A stretch of 64,000 nt of DNA from Microvirga guangxiensis (GTDB lineage Bacteria; Pseudomonadota; Alphaproteobacteria; Rhizobiales; Beijerinckiaceae): the NCBI RefSeq assembly GCF_900102135.1, contig NZ_FMVJ01000002.1:397709-461708 (forward strand), written 5' to 3'. Below the pieces are notes generated by a model that worked only from the letters and a program-made list of their open reading frames with translations, did no database searches and was not told the origin of the DNA. Position numbers and translations under genes: made by a program. Positions within the stretch are counted from its first letter, which is position 1; each line of letters starts with the position of its first letter. This document shows positions 8,516 through 17,150 of the stretch, one piece after another.

Positions 8516-9307
8516 TTATCGTCCTTCGAAGCGGGGAGCGCGCTTCTCGCGGAAGGATGTGATGCCCTCCATGAAATCCCGGCTGAAGCCTGCTTCCCGC
8601 TGTAACTTGGCCTCCAAATCGAGCTGCGCCTGTAAGTCGTTGGAGAGGCTCTGCGCCACGGCCTGCTTGGTCAGCCGCTGGGCGAGACCAGGGCCGGCGG
8701 CGATGCCGGCTGCAAACCCCGCTACATCCACCGGGAAGGAGCCGTCGTCGAAGACCTTGAAGATCAGTCCCATGCGTTGCGCCTCCTCCGCAGAAACGGG
8801 TTCGGCTGTGAGCATGAGCGCCAGCGCCAGCTTGGGACCGACAAGTCGGGGCAGGATCCAGGTTCCGCCCGCGTCCGGCACGAGAGCGATCCTCGCGAAG
8901 GCCTCCTGCAGATAGGCGGAGCGCGCAGCCACGACGATGTCGCAGGCGAGCGCGATGTTCATGGACGCGCCGACCGCCGGTCCGTTGAGCGCGGCGATGG
9001 TGATCTTGGGATAATTGGCGAGCTTGAGGACAAGCGGATTGTAGTCGCGGGCCAACGGCGGCCCGAGATCGATGCGGCCCTGCTCGTCCTGTGGCAGGTT
9101 CTCCGTAAGATCCTGGCCCGAGGAAAAGGCCCTGCCCTCACCCGTCAGCACCACCACGCGCACAGCCTCGTCCTGCTCGCACTTGTCGAGCGCCTCACGC
9201 AATTCGGCATGCATGGTGCCGTTCAGAGCGTTCAGCTTGTCGGGGCGGGCCAGCGCGATCGTCGCGACGGCCCCTTCAACGGTGCAGCGCAGGGTCGTGG
9301 GACTCAT
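8516..9307 (-). CDS. Enoyl-CoA hydratase/isomerase family, PaaG-like
   Basis: A crotonase-fold protein of 263 residues. The oxyanion-hole segments are GRAFSSGQDL near residue 60 and NGPAVGASMNIALACD near 105. ALVPDAGGTWILPRLVG contains the Asp that serves as the acid/base in PaaG (2-(1,2-epoxy-1,2-dihydrophenyl)acetyl-CoA isomerase) and lacks the hydratase Glu pair. Similarity to PaaG is strong by eye, but no other phenylacetate catabolic genes are present nearby, so the physiological substrate is open. The start ATG at 9307 has a GAGGAG Shine-Dalgarno sequence. Confidence 0.85.
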   Translation of the reverse strand: MSPTTLRCTVEGAVATIALARPDKLNALNGTMHAELREALDKCEQDEAVRVVVLTGEGRAFSSGQDLTENLPQDEQGRIDLGPPLARDYNPLVLKLANYPKITIAALNGPAVGASMNIALACDIVVAARSAYLQEAFARIALVPDAGGTWILPRLVGPKLALALMLTAEPVSAEEAQRMGLIFKVFDDGSFPVDVAGFAAGIAAGPGLAQRLTKQAVAQSLSNDLQAQLDLEAKLQREAGFSRDFMEGITSFREKRAPRFEGR

Positions 9308-9319
9308 GACTCAAGCTCC

Positions 9320-9979
9320 TCAATGGTCGAGCTTGAACATAGAGCGGATTTCGGACCGAAGAACAGGCAAAAGCTCCTCTTCAAACCAGGAATTGGTCTT
9401 CAGCCACCCGTTGTTGCGCCAGGATGGATGAGGCAGCGGCAGGATACGGGGCTTTTGCGGGCCGGAGAGAATCTCCCGCCAACGGCGCACGGTGCTCGTC
9501 AGCCCATCGCGAAAACCGTCGCAGAGATGCCAGGCCTGAGCATATTGGCCGATGAGGAGAACAAGTTCGAGATCGGGCAGCGCCTGAAACAAGGGCTGCC
9601 GCCAAGCCTCGGCGCATTCGCGGCGCGGGCCGAGATCGCCACCCTTGGCGTCCTGCCCGGGAAAACAGGAACCCATGGGCACTATGGCAACCTTGGAGGC
9701 ATCGTAGAACGTGGCCTTGTCGAGCCCCAGCCATTCACGCAGACGCGTTCCCGAGCGATCATCGAACGGAACGCCGCTGGCATGCGCCCGGGTACCGGGA
9801 GCCTGGCTTGCGATGCAAAGACGCGCGGAAATGCTGCCCTGGATGATGGGGCGCGGCTCATGCGGCAGTGCCGAGCCGTATCGCGGCTCATCCCGGCAGA
9901 TCCGGCAGGCGCGAAGCTGCCGGGCAAGGTCATCGAAATCGGAGGAAGGCATGCTCTTCAGATAGGAATGCTGGCGCAT
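9320..9979 (-). CDS. Uracil-DNA glycosylase superfamily protein
   Basis: The protein fits the small UDG-superfamily proteins common in Rhizobiales. Visible signatures are an N-terminal CRICRD pair, PHEPRPI, an active-site-like segment SQAPGTRAHASGVPF and a C-terminal LPLPHPSWRNNGW containing the HPS motif. The fold removes deaminated bases such as uracil from DNA. Start choice is uncertain: ATG at 9979 (219 residues) is given; ATG at 9952, which begins MPSSDF directly before the conserved part, or TTG at 10033 are alternatives. It is followed closely by the hydratase gene (12 bp). Confidence 0.8.
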   Translation of the reverse strand: MRQHSYLKSMPSSDFDDLARQLRACRICRDEPRYGSALPHEPRPIIQGSISARLCIASQAPGTRAHASGVPFDDRSGTRLREWLGLDKATFYDASKVAIVPMGSCFPGQDAKGGDLGPRRECAEAWRQPLFQALPDLELVLLIGQYAQAWHLCDGFRDGLTSTVRRWREILSGPQKPRILPLPHPSWRNNGWLKTNSWFEEELLPVLRSEIRSMFKLDH

Positions 9980-10011
9980 GTTGGCGACGCGCCGAGACGT
10001 CACACCAAGGC

Positions 10012-10509
10012 CTAGCCCCGAGAGCGACGCCAATCCTGTGGGCGCTCGAACTCACCCGACCAGAGCCCCACAGAGCGGCTCTGCGCGCGCATTTCCTGAA
10101 GATCGTAATCGCGCCCATACGAGACGGCCCAGCCGTCCTCAACCATGCGGGCTCCGATATCGCTGCCTTTCACGGTGCAGCGCGCGAGAATGCGCTGATA
10201 CCGGTCACGGCCCGCAGCCCGGCATTGCACGTTCTCGCCGGAGACCATGTCGATGAGCGCCCGTCTCGCCATGTCGCCGCAGCGATAAGAGCGTCCTGCG
10301 CGGGAACAGGTCTGCTCCATCTCCGGTGCGTCGATACCCTTGAGGCGGATCCTGGCTTCGCCGATGCGGATCGTATCGCCGTCGGTGACCTGGGCGCGGC
10401 CTTCCAAGCTCCGCTCGTTCGGCTTCAGCACGACGACCGATCCGGCGGCGAGCGCCAGCGCGATGACGAGGGATTGAAGGCCCTTCGCTTTAGAGCGGCG
10501 CCGGCGCAT
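10012..10509 (-). CDS. Membrane-anchored thermonuclease-like (SNase) protein
   Basis: 165 residues. A basic N terminus and hydrophobic segment (about 12-29) suggest a membrane anchor or an uncleaved signal. The staphylococcal nuclease fold follows: VTDGDTIRI, then RLKGIDAPEMEQTC with the Asp/Arg pair, then DRYQRILARC containing the second catalytic Arg, and ending in WAVSYGRDYD. Members cut DNA or RNA outside the cytoplasm. It starts 2 bp after the cobT stop. The frame remains open far upstream, but that part overlaps cobT and is spurious. Confidence 0.85.
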   Translation of the reverse strand: MRRRRSKAKGLQSLVIALALAAGSVVVLKPNERSLEGRAQVTDGDTIRIGEARIRLKGIDAPEMEQTCSRAGRSYRCGDMARRALIDMVSGENVQCRAAGRDRYQRILARCTVKGSDIGARMVEDGWAVSYGRDYDLQEMRAQSRSVGLWSGEFERPQDWRRSRG

Positions 10510-10511
10510 TC

Positions 10512-11531
10512 TCACGACAGGCGCTCGGAGACTCCAGCCTGACCGAAGGTCGCCATATCGCGATGAACGGCGGCGGCAGCCTTCACGATGCCCATGGCAA
10601 GGGCGGCGCCCGAGCCTTCGCCGAGGCGCATGCCGAGCGCGAGCAGCGGAATTTTTCCGAGGCGCGCCAGTACATCCTGGTGCGCGCCCTCGGCGCTCAG
10701 ATGACCGGCGATGCAATGATCGATGGTCGAGGGATGGATGGCGTGAAGCACCGCGGCCGCGGCGGTCGCCACATAACCGTCGATCACTACGGGAATCTTC
10801 TGCAGCCGCGCGGCAAGAATCGCACCGGCCATTGCCGCGACCTCGCGCCCGCCGAGACGGCGCAAGACCTCCAGCGGATCCTTGAGATGCTCGCGATGAT
10901 GGGCGACGGCAGCCTCCACGGCGGCAATCTTGCGCTTCAAGCCCTCTTCGTCCAAGCCCGTGCCGCGGCCTACCCAATGCTCGGCAGGGCCGCCAAAAAG
11001 GGCCATATAGATGGCGGCAGCCACGGTCGTGTTGCCGATGCCCATTTCGCCGATCGCGAGCAGGTCCGTGCCGCCGGCAATCGCCTCCATGCCGAAGGCC
11101 ATGGTAGCGACGCAGGCCTTCTCATCCATGGCCTCCGCCTCGGTAATGTCGCCGGTGGGCATGTCGATGGCGAGGTCGAACACCTTGAAGCCAAGGCCGT
11201 AAGCCGCGCAGATCTGGTTGATGGCCGCTCCACCAGCAGCAAAGTTCTCGAGCATCTGGCGGTTCACGTCGGACGGAAAGGCCGAGACGCCCTTCGCCGT
11301 CACCCCATGGCTCCCGGCGAAGACGCAGACCAGCGGGCGGTCCGCTGTCGGGTTAGGCTTGCCCTGCCAGGCGGCGAGCCATTCGGCGATCCATTCCAAG
11401 CGCCCCAGGCTCCCGGCGGGCTTGGTGAGTTGTCGATCCCGCAGCCGCACCGCCTCGATGGCCGCCTCGTCTGGACCGGGCATGGTCGTGATCAGGCGGC
11501 GGATATCGTCGAAGGGTGAGGCATTGGTCAT
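10512..11531 (-). CDS. cobT: Nicotinate-nucleotide-dimethylbenzimidazole phosphoribosyltransferase CobT
   Basis: CobT (339 residues) makes alpha-ribazole phosphate for the lower ligand of cobalamin. Family signatures include LTKPAGSLGRLE near residue 36, VFAGSHGVT near 70, FAAGGAAIN and the glycine-rich GEMGIGNTT near 175. The ATG at 11531 gives the usual length; the frame is open to 11717 but that extension runs into the divergent cobS promoter region. It is divergent from cobS with a 77-bp gap. Confidence 0.95.
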   Translation of the reverse strand: MTNASPFDDIRRLITTMPGPDEAAIEAVRLRDRQLTKPAGSLGRLEWIAEWLAAWQGKPNPTADRPLVCVFAGSHGVTAKGVSAFPSDVNRQMLENFAAGGAAINQICAAYGLGFKVFDLAIDMPTGDITEAEAMDEKACVATMAFGMEAIAGGTDLLAIGEMGIGNTTVAAAIYMALFGGPAEHWVGRGTGLDEEGLKRKIAAVEAAVAHHREHLKDPLEVLRRLGGREVAAMAGAILAARLQKIPVVIDGYVATAAAAVLHAIHPSTIDHCIAGHLSAEGAHQDVLARLGKIPLLALGMRLGEGSGAALAMGIVKAAAAVHRDMATFGQAGVSERLS

Positions 11532-11608
11532 GGAAGGCTCCGGCCCAGGGGGCATTGCGGAATCTGAAGAGGCGTGACCTATAGCGGCCTGATTGCGTGG
11601 GGTGAAGC

Positions 11609-12445
11609 ATGTCCGAGCAAATCGAAACGCCGCAGGGCGCGCCAACCGGCTTCTGGCAGGCCACGACCATCGATCTGGCCCATTGCCTGCGCTTCTATTC
11701 GCGCCTTCCGGTTCCACCCCTGCCCTGGGAGCAGAACGCCCATGCGCTGCCGGATTTCTCGCGCCTTGTCCGGGTTCTGCCGCTTGCCGGGCTGATCCTG
11801 GGGGGCATTCCGGCGCTGGTCTTCGCGCTCTCTTATTTCCTGGCCCTCGGCCCTTGGCTTTCAGCCACCCTGGCAGTCGCCGCAGCGACGCTCACGACGG
11901 GGGCCTTCCACGAGGACGGCCTTGCCGATACCGCCGACAGCTTCGGCGGCTCGACCCGCGAGCGCCGCCTGGAGATCATGCGCGACAGCCGGATCGGCTC
12001 CTTCGGGGCCTCCGCCCTCTTCCTAGGCCTGCTGCTGCGCATCGGAGCGCTTGCCGGGCTCACCTCCGTCGCCGGGTGGCAAACGGGGATGCTTGCCCTT
12101 CTGATTACCGCCTCTCTCTCCCGGACGATCGGTCTCATGCCCCTCGTGTTCCTGCCCCCTGCCCGCATCGATGGAGCGGCCTATGCGGTCGGACAGCCTA
12201 CCCGGGAAGGGTTCTGGTTCGCGGCGGCGCTGGCAGGGCTGATCACCATCATCCTCGGCATGATCGGCAACCTGCCGCCATCCGGCGTTGCACTCATGCT
12301 CATTCTCTCGGGGCTGACGGGATGGGGCTTCATCCGCCTGTCCATGAAGCATCTCGGTGGTCAGACGGGCGATATTGCGGGCGCAACGCAGCAGATCGCG
12401 GAAATCGCTGCGCTCATCGGCCTCTTGACCGCGGCTCAACCGTAA
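11609..12445 (+). CDS. cobS: Adenosylcobinamide-GDP ribazoletransferase CobS/CobV
   Basis: A 278-residue polytopic membrane enzyme that joins adenosylcobinamide-GDP to alpha-ribazole(-phosphate), the last step of nucleotide loop assembly. It shows FYSRLPVP near the N terminus, the metal-binding FHEDGLADTADSFGG around residue 95, and REIMRDSRIGSFGA-like sequence at about 118-132, followed by several hydrophobic helices. Together with divergent cobT it completes late cobalamin synthesis. Confidence 0.93.
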   Translation: MSEQIETPQGAPTGFWQATTIDLAHCLRFYSRLPVPPLPWEQNAHALPDFSRLVRVLPLAGLILGGIPALVFALSYFLALGPWLSATLAVAAATLTTGAFHEDGLADTADSFGGSTRERRLEIMRDSRIGSFGASALFLGLLLRIGALAGLTSVAGWQTGMLALLITASLSRTIGLMPLVFLPPARIDGAAYAVGQPTREGFWFAAALAGLITIILGMIGNLPPSGVALMLILSGLTGWGFIRLSMKHLGGQTGDIAGATQQIAEIAALIGLLTAAQP

Positions 12446-12460
12446 CAACATGTGAGAGAT

Positions 12461-12658
12461 ATGGCCCGCGTCTCCAGCCCCTGCATCCGCGTCTGTACCC
12501 TCGACCCCGAAACGGGCCTCTGCGAAGGCTGTGGCCGCACGCGGGCTGAGATTGCGAGCTGGTACCGGATTCCGGAAGAGGAGCGCCAGCGCATCATGGC
12601 CGAACTGCCGGAGCGCATGCGCGAAGCCTTCACCCCTGAGCGCGACAAGGCCGAGTGA
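12461..12658 (+). CDS. DUF1289 small cysteine-rich protein
   Basis: 65 residues. The DUF1289 signature is SPCIRVCTLDPETGLCEGCGRT, i.e. four to five Cys in CX3CX8CX2C spacing, followed by an EIASWYRI helix. The Cys pattern suggests metal or Fe-S binding. Start taken at ATG 12461 (GTG at 12452 also in frame). It begins 15 bp after cobS and its TGA overlaps the ATG of the next gene, so the three genes are likely cotranscribed. Confidence 0.85.
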   Translation: MARVSSPCIRVCTLDPETGLCEGCGRTRAEIASWYRIPEEERQRIMAELPERMREAFTPERDKAE

Positions 12659-13359
12659 TGCCGGGCATTCGTGGCGCAGGCGGATTTCTTCTGATTGCAG
12701 CGCTGCTCATCGCCATGTTCTCCGATCGGAACATAGCCGATCTCTCCCCGCTCGAGGCAGCAGGTCTTTTGGCGTTCGGAGGCATCAGTCTAATCCTCGC
12801 TGCCGCCATCATCGAAGGCTTTGGCCAGCATTGGACCTATGGGGTACAGGCCACCGCCGTGAGCGGCGGAGTGCTGATCGCGCTTCTTGTCATGTTCGGC
12901 GCACGCGGCGAATTGCAGGCCGTGATCGACCGCGCCATCGGCGACATTGCGGTGGGACGTACCGTGGTGACGCCGGACGGCGAAGTTGTCGCTGCCCGCA
13001 AGACGGACGGCAGCTTTCTGCTGCAAGGCAAGGTGAACGGCAATGATACGCGCTTCGTCTTCGACACAGGCGCAAGCACGGTGGTGCTGCGCGCGGAGAA
13101 CGCCGCTGCCCTCGGCTTCAAGCCGGAAACGCTGAACTATTCCGTGCCAGTCGCGACGGCCAATGGCGGTGCGCTTGCAGCATCGGTGGTGGTGGAGACC
13201 CTGTCCATTGGCTCGATCACGGAGCGCAATGTCCGCGCCCTCATCGCGCGCGAAGGCGTCCTGCACGCCAATCTCCTCGGCATGACATTCCTGGAGCGAC
13301 TTGGGTCGTATGAAGTGCGGGGGAACAGGCTGATACTGCGCGCCAAGGAAGGCGACTGA
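12658..13359 (+). CDS. Membrane-anchored retropepsin-like aspartic protease (TIGR02281 family)
   Basis: 233 residues. Two or three N-terminal transmembrane segments (about 5-23, 33-52 and 60-80) precede a single-lobe aspartic protease domain. The active site is FVFDTGASTVVL near residue 140, and the downstream flap and GMTFLERL segment match the clan AA families found in alphaproteobacteria. Such proteins act as dimers at the periplasmic face of the inner membrane; substrates are unknown. ATG overlaps the preceding stop (TGATG), implying coupling. Confidence 0.88.
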   Translation: MPGIRGAGGFLLIAALLIAMFSDRNIADLSPLEAAGLLAFGGISLILAAAIIEGFGQHWTYGVQATAVSGGVLIALLVMFGARGELQAVIDRAIGDIAVGRTVVTPDGEVVAARKTDGSFLLQGKVNGNDTRFVFDTGASTVVLRAENAAALGFKPETLNYSVPVATANGGALAASVVVETLSIGSITERNVRALIAREGVLHANLLGMTFLERLGSYEVRGNRLILRAKEGD

Positions 13360-13425
13360 TCCAAGCCGTCATTCCGGACGAAGCGGAGAATATCCAATCG
13401 ACTTCACCGCCGGAGGAGAGCCGTC

Positions 13426-14418
13426 TTACTCCGCAGCCGTATCCAAGGCAAACCCCCGCGACACATGCGCCACCGCATCGCGCAGGGTTTGCAGGTTCGC
13501 GCCCGGCTTCACCGCTTCCGTGGCCAGATGTCGCCGGAAGGCGCGCGCACCCGGACGGCCTGTGAAGAGGCCGAGCATGTGGCGGGTGATGTTGCTCAGG
13601 CGCTCGCCCTTTTCCAGCTGCGCCGCGATGTAGGACTCATAGGCCTCCACGGCTTCGAAGCCGTCGGCGACCGGCGGCTCCTCGCCATAAAGCTCGCGGT
13701 CCACGCCAAGCAGAATCTCGGGCTCGTGATAGGCGATGCGGCCCAGCATGACGCCGTCTACGTGTTTGAGATGCTCGTGAATCTCGGCCCAGGTCTTGAT
13801 GCCGCCATTGATGGCGATGGGCAAATCGGGCCGAGCCGCCTTCAGCCGATAGACGCGATTGTAATCGAGCGGCGGGATGTCCCGGTTCTCCTTCGGAGAA
13901 AGGCCCTTCAGCCAAGCCTTGCGCGCATGGACCGTCAACTCGTCGCAGCCTGCCGTGACCACGCAATCGGTGAGGCGGTCGAGCGCCTCCTCCGTATCCT
14001 GATCGTCCACGCCGATGCGGCACTTGACCGTGACGGGCAGAGAAACCGCAGCCTTCATGGCCGCCACGCATTCGCCGACAAGCACCGGCTCCTGCATCAG
14101 GCAAGCGCCGAAGCGGCCGTTCTGCACCCGGTCGGAGGGGCAACCTACATTGAGATTGATCTCGTCATAGCCGAACTCGGCGCAGATCCTCGCGGCCTTC
14201 GCGAGCTCCTCCGGGTTCGAGCCTCCCAGCTGCACCGCTACCGGATGCTCCGCGTCGCTGAAGCCAAGCAAACGCTCGCGCGGACCGAAAATGACCGCAC
14301 CCGTGGTGACCATCTCCGTATAAAGGCGCGCCCGGCGCGACATGACGCGATGGAACGCGCGGCAATGCCGGTCGGTCCAATCCATCATCGGCGCAACGGT
14401 GAAGAACTTCTGGGTCAT
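13426..14418 (-). CDS. dusA: tRNA-dihydrouridine(20/20a) synthase DusA
   Basis: A 330-residue flavoenzyme that reduces uridines in the tRNA D loop. VAPMMDWTDRHCRAFHR at the N terminus and LNVGCPSDRVQNGRFGACLM (with the catalytic Cys of GCPS) are diagnostic for DusA rather than DusB/C. VKCRIGVDDQD and the C-terminal helical domain are intact. ATG at 14418. Confidence 0.95.
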   Translation of the reverse strand: MTQKFFTVAPMMDWTDRHCRAFHRVMSRRARLYTEMVTTGAVIFGPRERLLGFSDAEHPVAVQLGGSNPEELAKAARICAEFGYDEINLNVGCPSDRVQNGRFGACLMQEPVLVGECVAAMKAAVSLPVTVKCRIGVDDQDTEEALDRLTDCVVTAGCDELTVHARKAWLKGLSPKENRDIPPLDYNRVYRLKAARPDLPIAINGGIKTWAEIHEHLKHVDGVMLGRIAYHEPEILLGVDRELYGEEPPVADGFEAVEAYESYIAAQLEKGERLSNITRHMLGLFTGRPGARAFRRHLATEAVKPGANLQTLRDAVAHVSRGFALDTAAE

Positions 14419-14647
14419 CTCGAAATAGTTTCTAGGAGAGCTTTCCGGGTTATCAGCCTTCGAGCAGCCTTTTCCGACATGGCAACCCTAATCTCAAGGA
14501 AAATAAGCGGGCAGCAATGTCACAGAGGCTGGAATCGTTGTCCCGCAATAGCCCAGCTACCGCATTCTGGCCGGATTGAGCCGGTGACCTGCAAGCTCGA
14601 CCGAACCTAGCCCATCGAAAACATAGGCTTCAGATGAGGACGGAAAT
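14419..14647. other. Intergenic region, dusA to PLA2-like gene
   Basis: 229 bp between divergent genes. I see no tRNA, no strong hairpin and no ORF with a Shine-Dalgarno sequence; it presumably holds the two promoters. Confidence 0.5.
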
Positions 14648-15436
14648 ATGCAGATCAACTGGCTGCTTCTGACCGAAGGCCCCGGCGGTCTTCCCATTCC
14701 CACTTACGGCAATTACGGCGGCCCGAACTGGACGGGCGGTGAGTTCGTCGGCGACGATGAGCCCGGTGATTACACCGTGCCACCCGAAGATTCCCTCGAC
14801 GCCCTGTTCCGCCGCCATGACAGAGCCTATGACCAGCCTGATACCCTCCTGCGCGCTCAAGCCGACCTTCAGCTGATCAAGGGAATCCTGAGGCAGTCCC
14901 CCGATGAAGTTACAGGAGAAGGCGATCTTTATGCGGGCGGGGCAGCCTTGGCCATGCTCTACCAGATCGCCGTCGTAAACGGCCGCCCTGAGCTCCTGGC
15001 AACCGTCGACGTGCAGACGATCATCGAAAGCGCCATCGACCGCATCGAGGAGGGCAGCATCTCACCCGAACCGCAAGAAGTGGCGGCCCTGACCGAATGG
15101 CTGCAGCAGACGGCAGCCGTGCTCACGGCGCAGGATGACCCCATTCTCACCCTTGCGGCTCAGAGGCTGCTGGACTTGAGTTCCAGGCTCGCTGGCACGG
15201 ACGATCCCAGCATCCCTATCACCCTCACTGAGGATGCCTTTTCATTCGTCTTCGGAGAAGCAAGTGTTTCTCCTGGGGACGTGATCGATGGCATTACCGA
15301 TATATGGAGTTCTGAAACCCTGACCGAATTCGCAGCGGCACATCACGAGGCTCTCCCAGAAATTCGGGAGCATTTGCTGGACTTTTTGCCGAAGAAGCTC
15401 GATTTCCACGCCGACCTGGGTGACTTCACTCTTTAA
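14648..15436 (+). CDS. Phospholipase A2-like domain protein
   Basis: 262 residues. The N-terminal 65 residues resemble the compact phospholipase A2 domain seen in parvovirus VP1 and some bacterial proteins: a Gly-rich calcium-loop-like segment YGNYGGPNWTGG (20-31), then PPEDSLDALFRRHDRAYD with the His57-Asp58 active-site pair and Tyr61. The rest (about 70-262) is mostly acidic and helical, without recognised motifs. There is no signal peptide. ATG at 14648 with GAGGACGG upstream. Function inferred from the motif only; the enzymatic activity is unproven. Confidence 0.6.
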   Translation: MQINWLLLTEGPGGLPIPTYGNYGGPNWTGGEFVGDDEPGDYTVPPEDSLDALFRRHDRAYDQPDTLLRAQADLQLIKGILRQSPDEVTGEGDLYAGGAALAMLYQIAVVNGRPELLATVDVQTIIESAIDRIEEGSISPEPQEVAALTEWLQQTAAVLTAQDDPILTLAAQRLLDLSSRLAGTDDPSIPITLTEDAFSFVFGEASVSPGDVIDGITDIWSSETLTEFAAAHHEALPEIREHLLDFLPKKLDFHADLGDFTL

Positions 15437-15447
15437 CGCATATCCTT

Positions 15448-15472
15448 CGTGGCCGGATCATGTCCGGCCACG
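15448..15472. terminator. Hairpin between convergent genes
   Basis: A 10-bp perfect stem CGTGGCCGGA / TCCGGCCACG with a 5-nt loop. It has no T run on either side, so termination efficiency is uncertain, but the position between convergent stops fits a bidirectional terminator. Confidence 0.6.
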
Positions 15473-15495
15473 AGGGTGCGATCACGGAAGGCGGG

Positions 15496-15966
15496 TCAGA
15501 TCACCGCCGCCACCTTGGCGTCCAGCGTCTTTGCCGCATCGCTCGGCTTGAGCTTCACCTGAAGGCCTCGCTGACCACCGTTCATGAACACTTCCGGATG
15601 CTCAAAAGCGGATTGCTCCATGACAGTTGGAACGCGTTTCTTCTGACCGAAGGGGCTGATGCCTCCCACGTGATAGCCGGTCAGGCGCTCCGCATCGGCG
15701 GGCTTCATCATCTGCGCCGCCTTGCCGCCGAGCGTCGAGGCGAGCTTCTTCAGGTTCACCTCCTTGTCGGAGGGAACGACGACGCAGGCGGGCTTTCCAT
15801 CCACCAGCACCATCAGCGTCTTCAGCACGCTGTTAGGGTCCGCGCCGATGGCCTCGGCTGCCTGCAGACCGATGCGCTCCGCATTGGGATCATACTCGTA
15901 GGCATGGACTGTAAAGGAAACACCGGCCTGCTGCAGGGCCTGCGTGGCGCGGGTCGTCTTGGACAT
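15496..15966 (-). CDS. ybaK: Cys-tRNA(Pro)/Cys-tRNA(Cys) deacylase YbaK
   Basis: 156 residues matching the YbaK/EbsC editing enzymes: YEYDPNAERIGLQAAEAIG, then VLKTLMVLVDG with the conserved Lys, then GGISPFGQKK near residue 103. It hydrolyses Cys wrongly attached to tRNA-Pro. Length is typical. Start is ATG at 15966. Confidence 0.92.
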   Translation of the reverse strand: MSKTTRATQALQQAGVSFTVHAYEYDPNAERIGLQAAEAIGADPNSVLKTLMVLVDGKPACVVVPSDKEVNLKKLASTLGGKAAQMMKPADAERLTGYHVGGISPFGQKKRVPTVMEQSAFEHPEVFMNGGQRGLQVKLKPSDAAKTLDAKVAAVI

Positions 15967-15990
15967 CGAATGCGTCAGATATTCACATGA

Positions 15991-16602
15991 TCAATGATCA
16001 TGCTTGTGGTCGTGTCCATGATGATGGCCGCATCCACAGCCATGACCGTGCTCGTGTTGATGGCCGTGGTCATGCTTGTGATCGTGGGAATGGCCATGAT
16101 GCTCATGAGCGTGAGCATGGTCATGATGGTGGTGATCATGCCCGTGCCCGTGATGATGGTGATCATGGTCGCAGACATGGGTGCTGCGCTCGGGCTTGAA
16201 GGGGCGCTCCACCGGCGTCACGGTGCAGCCCTGCCCGCGCGCGAGCTCCGCGAGAGCCGGATCGTTCTCGATGTAGAGAGCATCGTTCTTGATCTCGGCG
16301 AGGCCATGATTGGAGCCGAGGTGCCAGGCAAGACGCATGAGACGCAAGGGGTTCTCCGCCTTCACTTCCAGCAGGCCCTCGGCCTTCGCCTTCACCTGAA
16401 CAAGGCTGCCGTCCTCCAGGCGCAGGGCATCGCCGTCATTGATGGTGGTTTCCATATCGAGATCGATCAGGATCTCGATGCCGCCTTCAGCCGTCAGCCT
16501 CGCCTGCCGGCGGCTCCTCGCCTCATGGTCGAGGATCACCGTGTCGACGACACGGTCTGCCTTTACGGCGGGCTTGCGAACGATAGTGGTGACGCGGGGC
16601 AT
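15991..16602 (-). CDS. ureE: Urease accessory protein UreE with long His-rich tail
   Basis: 203 residues. The N-terminal UreE domain (ARLTAEGG-type strand, DGDALRLEDG, VKAENPLRLMRLAWHLGSNHG) delivers nickel to urease. The last 62 residues contain 33 His plus Asp, Gly and three Cys, an unusually long nickel-binding or storage tail; the DNA is correspondingly repetitive (GATCATG/GACCACG-type units). ATG at 16602 is used, because the upstream extension to 16650 overlaps the deaminase gene's vicinity and lacks similarity. No urease structural genes are in the window; the gene trails the purine operon by 57 bp. Confidence 0.9.
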   Translation of the reverse strand: MPRVTTIVRKPAVKADRVVDTVILDHEARSRRQARLTAEGGIEILIDLDMETTINDGDALRLEDGSLVQVKAKAEGLLEVKAENPLRLMRLAWHLGSNHGLAEIKNDALYIENDPALAELARGQGCTVTPVERPFKPERSTHVCDHDHHHHGHGHDHHHHDHAHAHEHHGHSHDHKHDHGHQHEHGHGCGCGHHHGHDHKHDH

Positions 16603-16659
16603 GGCTTTGTCTCTGGTCAGTGCTGGATCAGCGATAGATAGGAAACGCAATCGGCCAAG

Positions 16660-17145
16660 TTAATACTCGATCTTGTCGGGCTTGTCCGCCCACGCCTGGA
16701 ACACGGCCTTGGCCTCCAGGCTCGGCAAATGATCGGTCGGAATGATACGCTCCGAAATAGGCTTGGGAATTTCGTCGTAGATCAGGCTGTCGTCAAACCC
16801 AATCTCGGCAGCATCCTGGCGGGTATTGGCGAAGACGATCCGGGACACCCGTGCCCAATAGGCAGAGGCCAGGCACATGGGACAGGGCTCGCAACTCGTA
16901 TAGAGCGTTGCGCCTTCCAGGGAAAAATCGCCGACCGCCTCGCAGGCCCGACGGATCGCCGTTACCTCGGCATGGGCAGTAGGATCATTGGCGGAAGTTA
17001 CCTGGTTCCAGCCTTCAGCCAGAACCTTGCCGTCTCGAACGATGACGGCTCCGAACGGCCCGCCGGCCCCGTCATCCATGTGCTCGCGAGACAGGTCGAT
17101 GGCGCGCTTCAGGTAGCGCTGGTCCTGAGTGTTCGTGTCAGTCAT
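16660..17145 (-). CDS. Nucleoside/guanine deaminase (CDA fold)
   Basis: 161 residues. The zinc motif is present: HAEVTAIRRA (His-Ala-Glu) and, after about 30 residues, CEPCPMC. Similarity to bacterial guanine deaminases (GuaD of the cytidine deaminase superfamily) is strong, including the DDGAGGPFGAVIVRDG N-terminal segment. It would convert guanine to xanthine, the substrate of the xanthine dehydrogenase encoded just upstream on the same strand; it starts 5 bp after the xdhC stop. Confidence 0.88.
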   Translation of the reverse strand: MTDTNTQDQRYLKRAIDLSREHMDDGAGGPFGAVIVRDGKVLAEGWNQVTSANDPTAHAEVTAIRRACEAVGDFSLEGATLYTSCEPCPMCLASAYWARVSRIVFANTRQDAAEIGFDDSLIYDEIPKPISERIIPTDHLPSLEAKAVFQAWADKPDKIEY

Positions 17146-17150
17146 GGGGC

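Noticed and set aside
11532..11608. Cobalamin riboswitch between cobT and cobS
   Set aside because: The gap is 77 bp, too short for a B12 riboswitch, and no B12-box-like sequence is seen.
15994..16172. Tandem repeat or CRISPR-like array
   Set aside because: The periodic GATCATG-type DNA is codon repetition of the His-rich UreE tail; there are no unique spacers.
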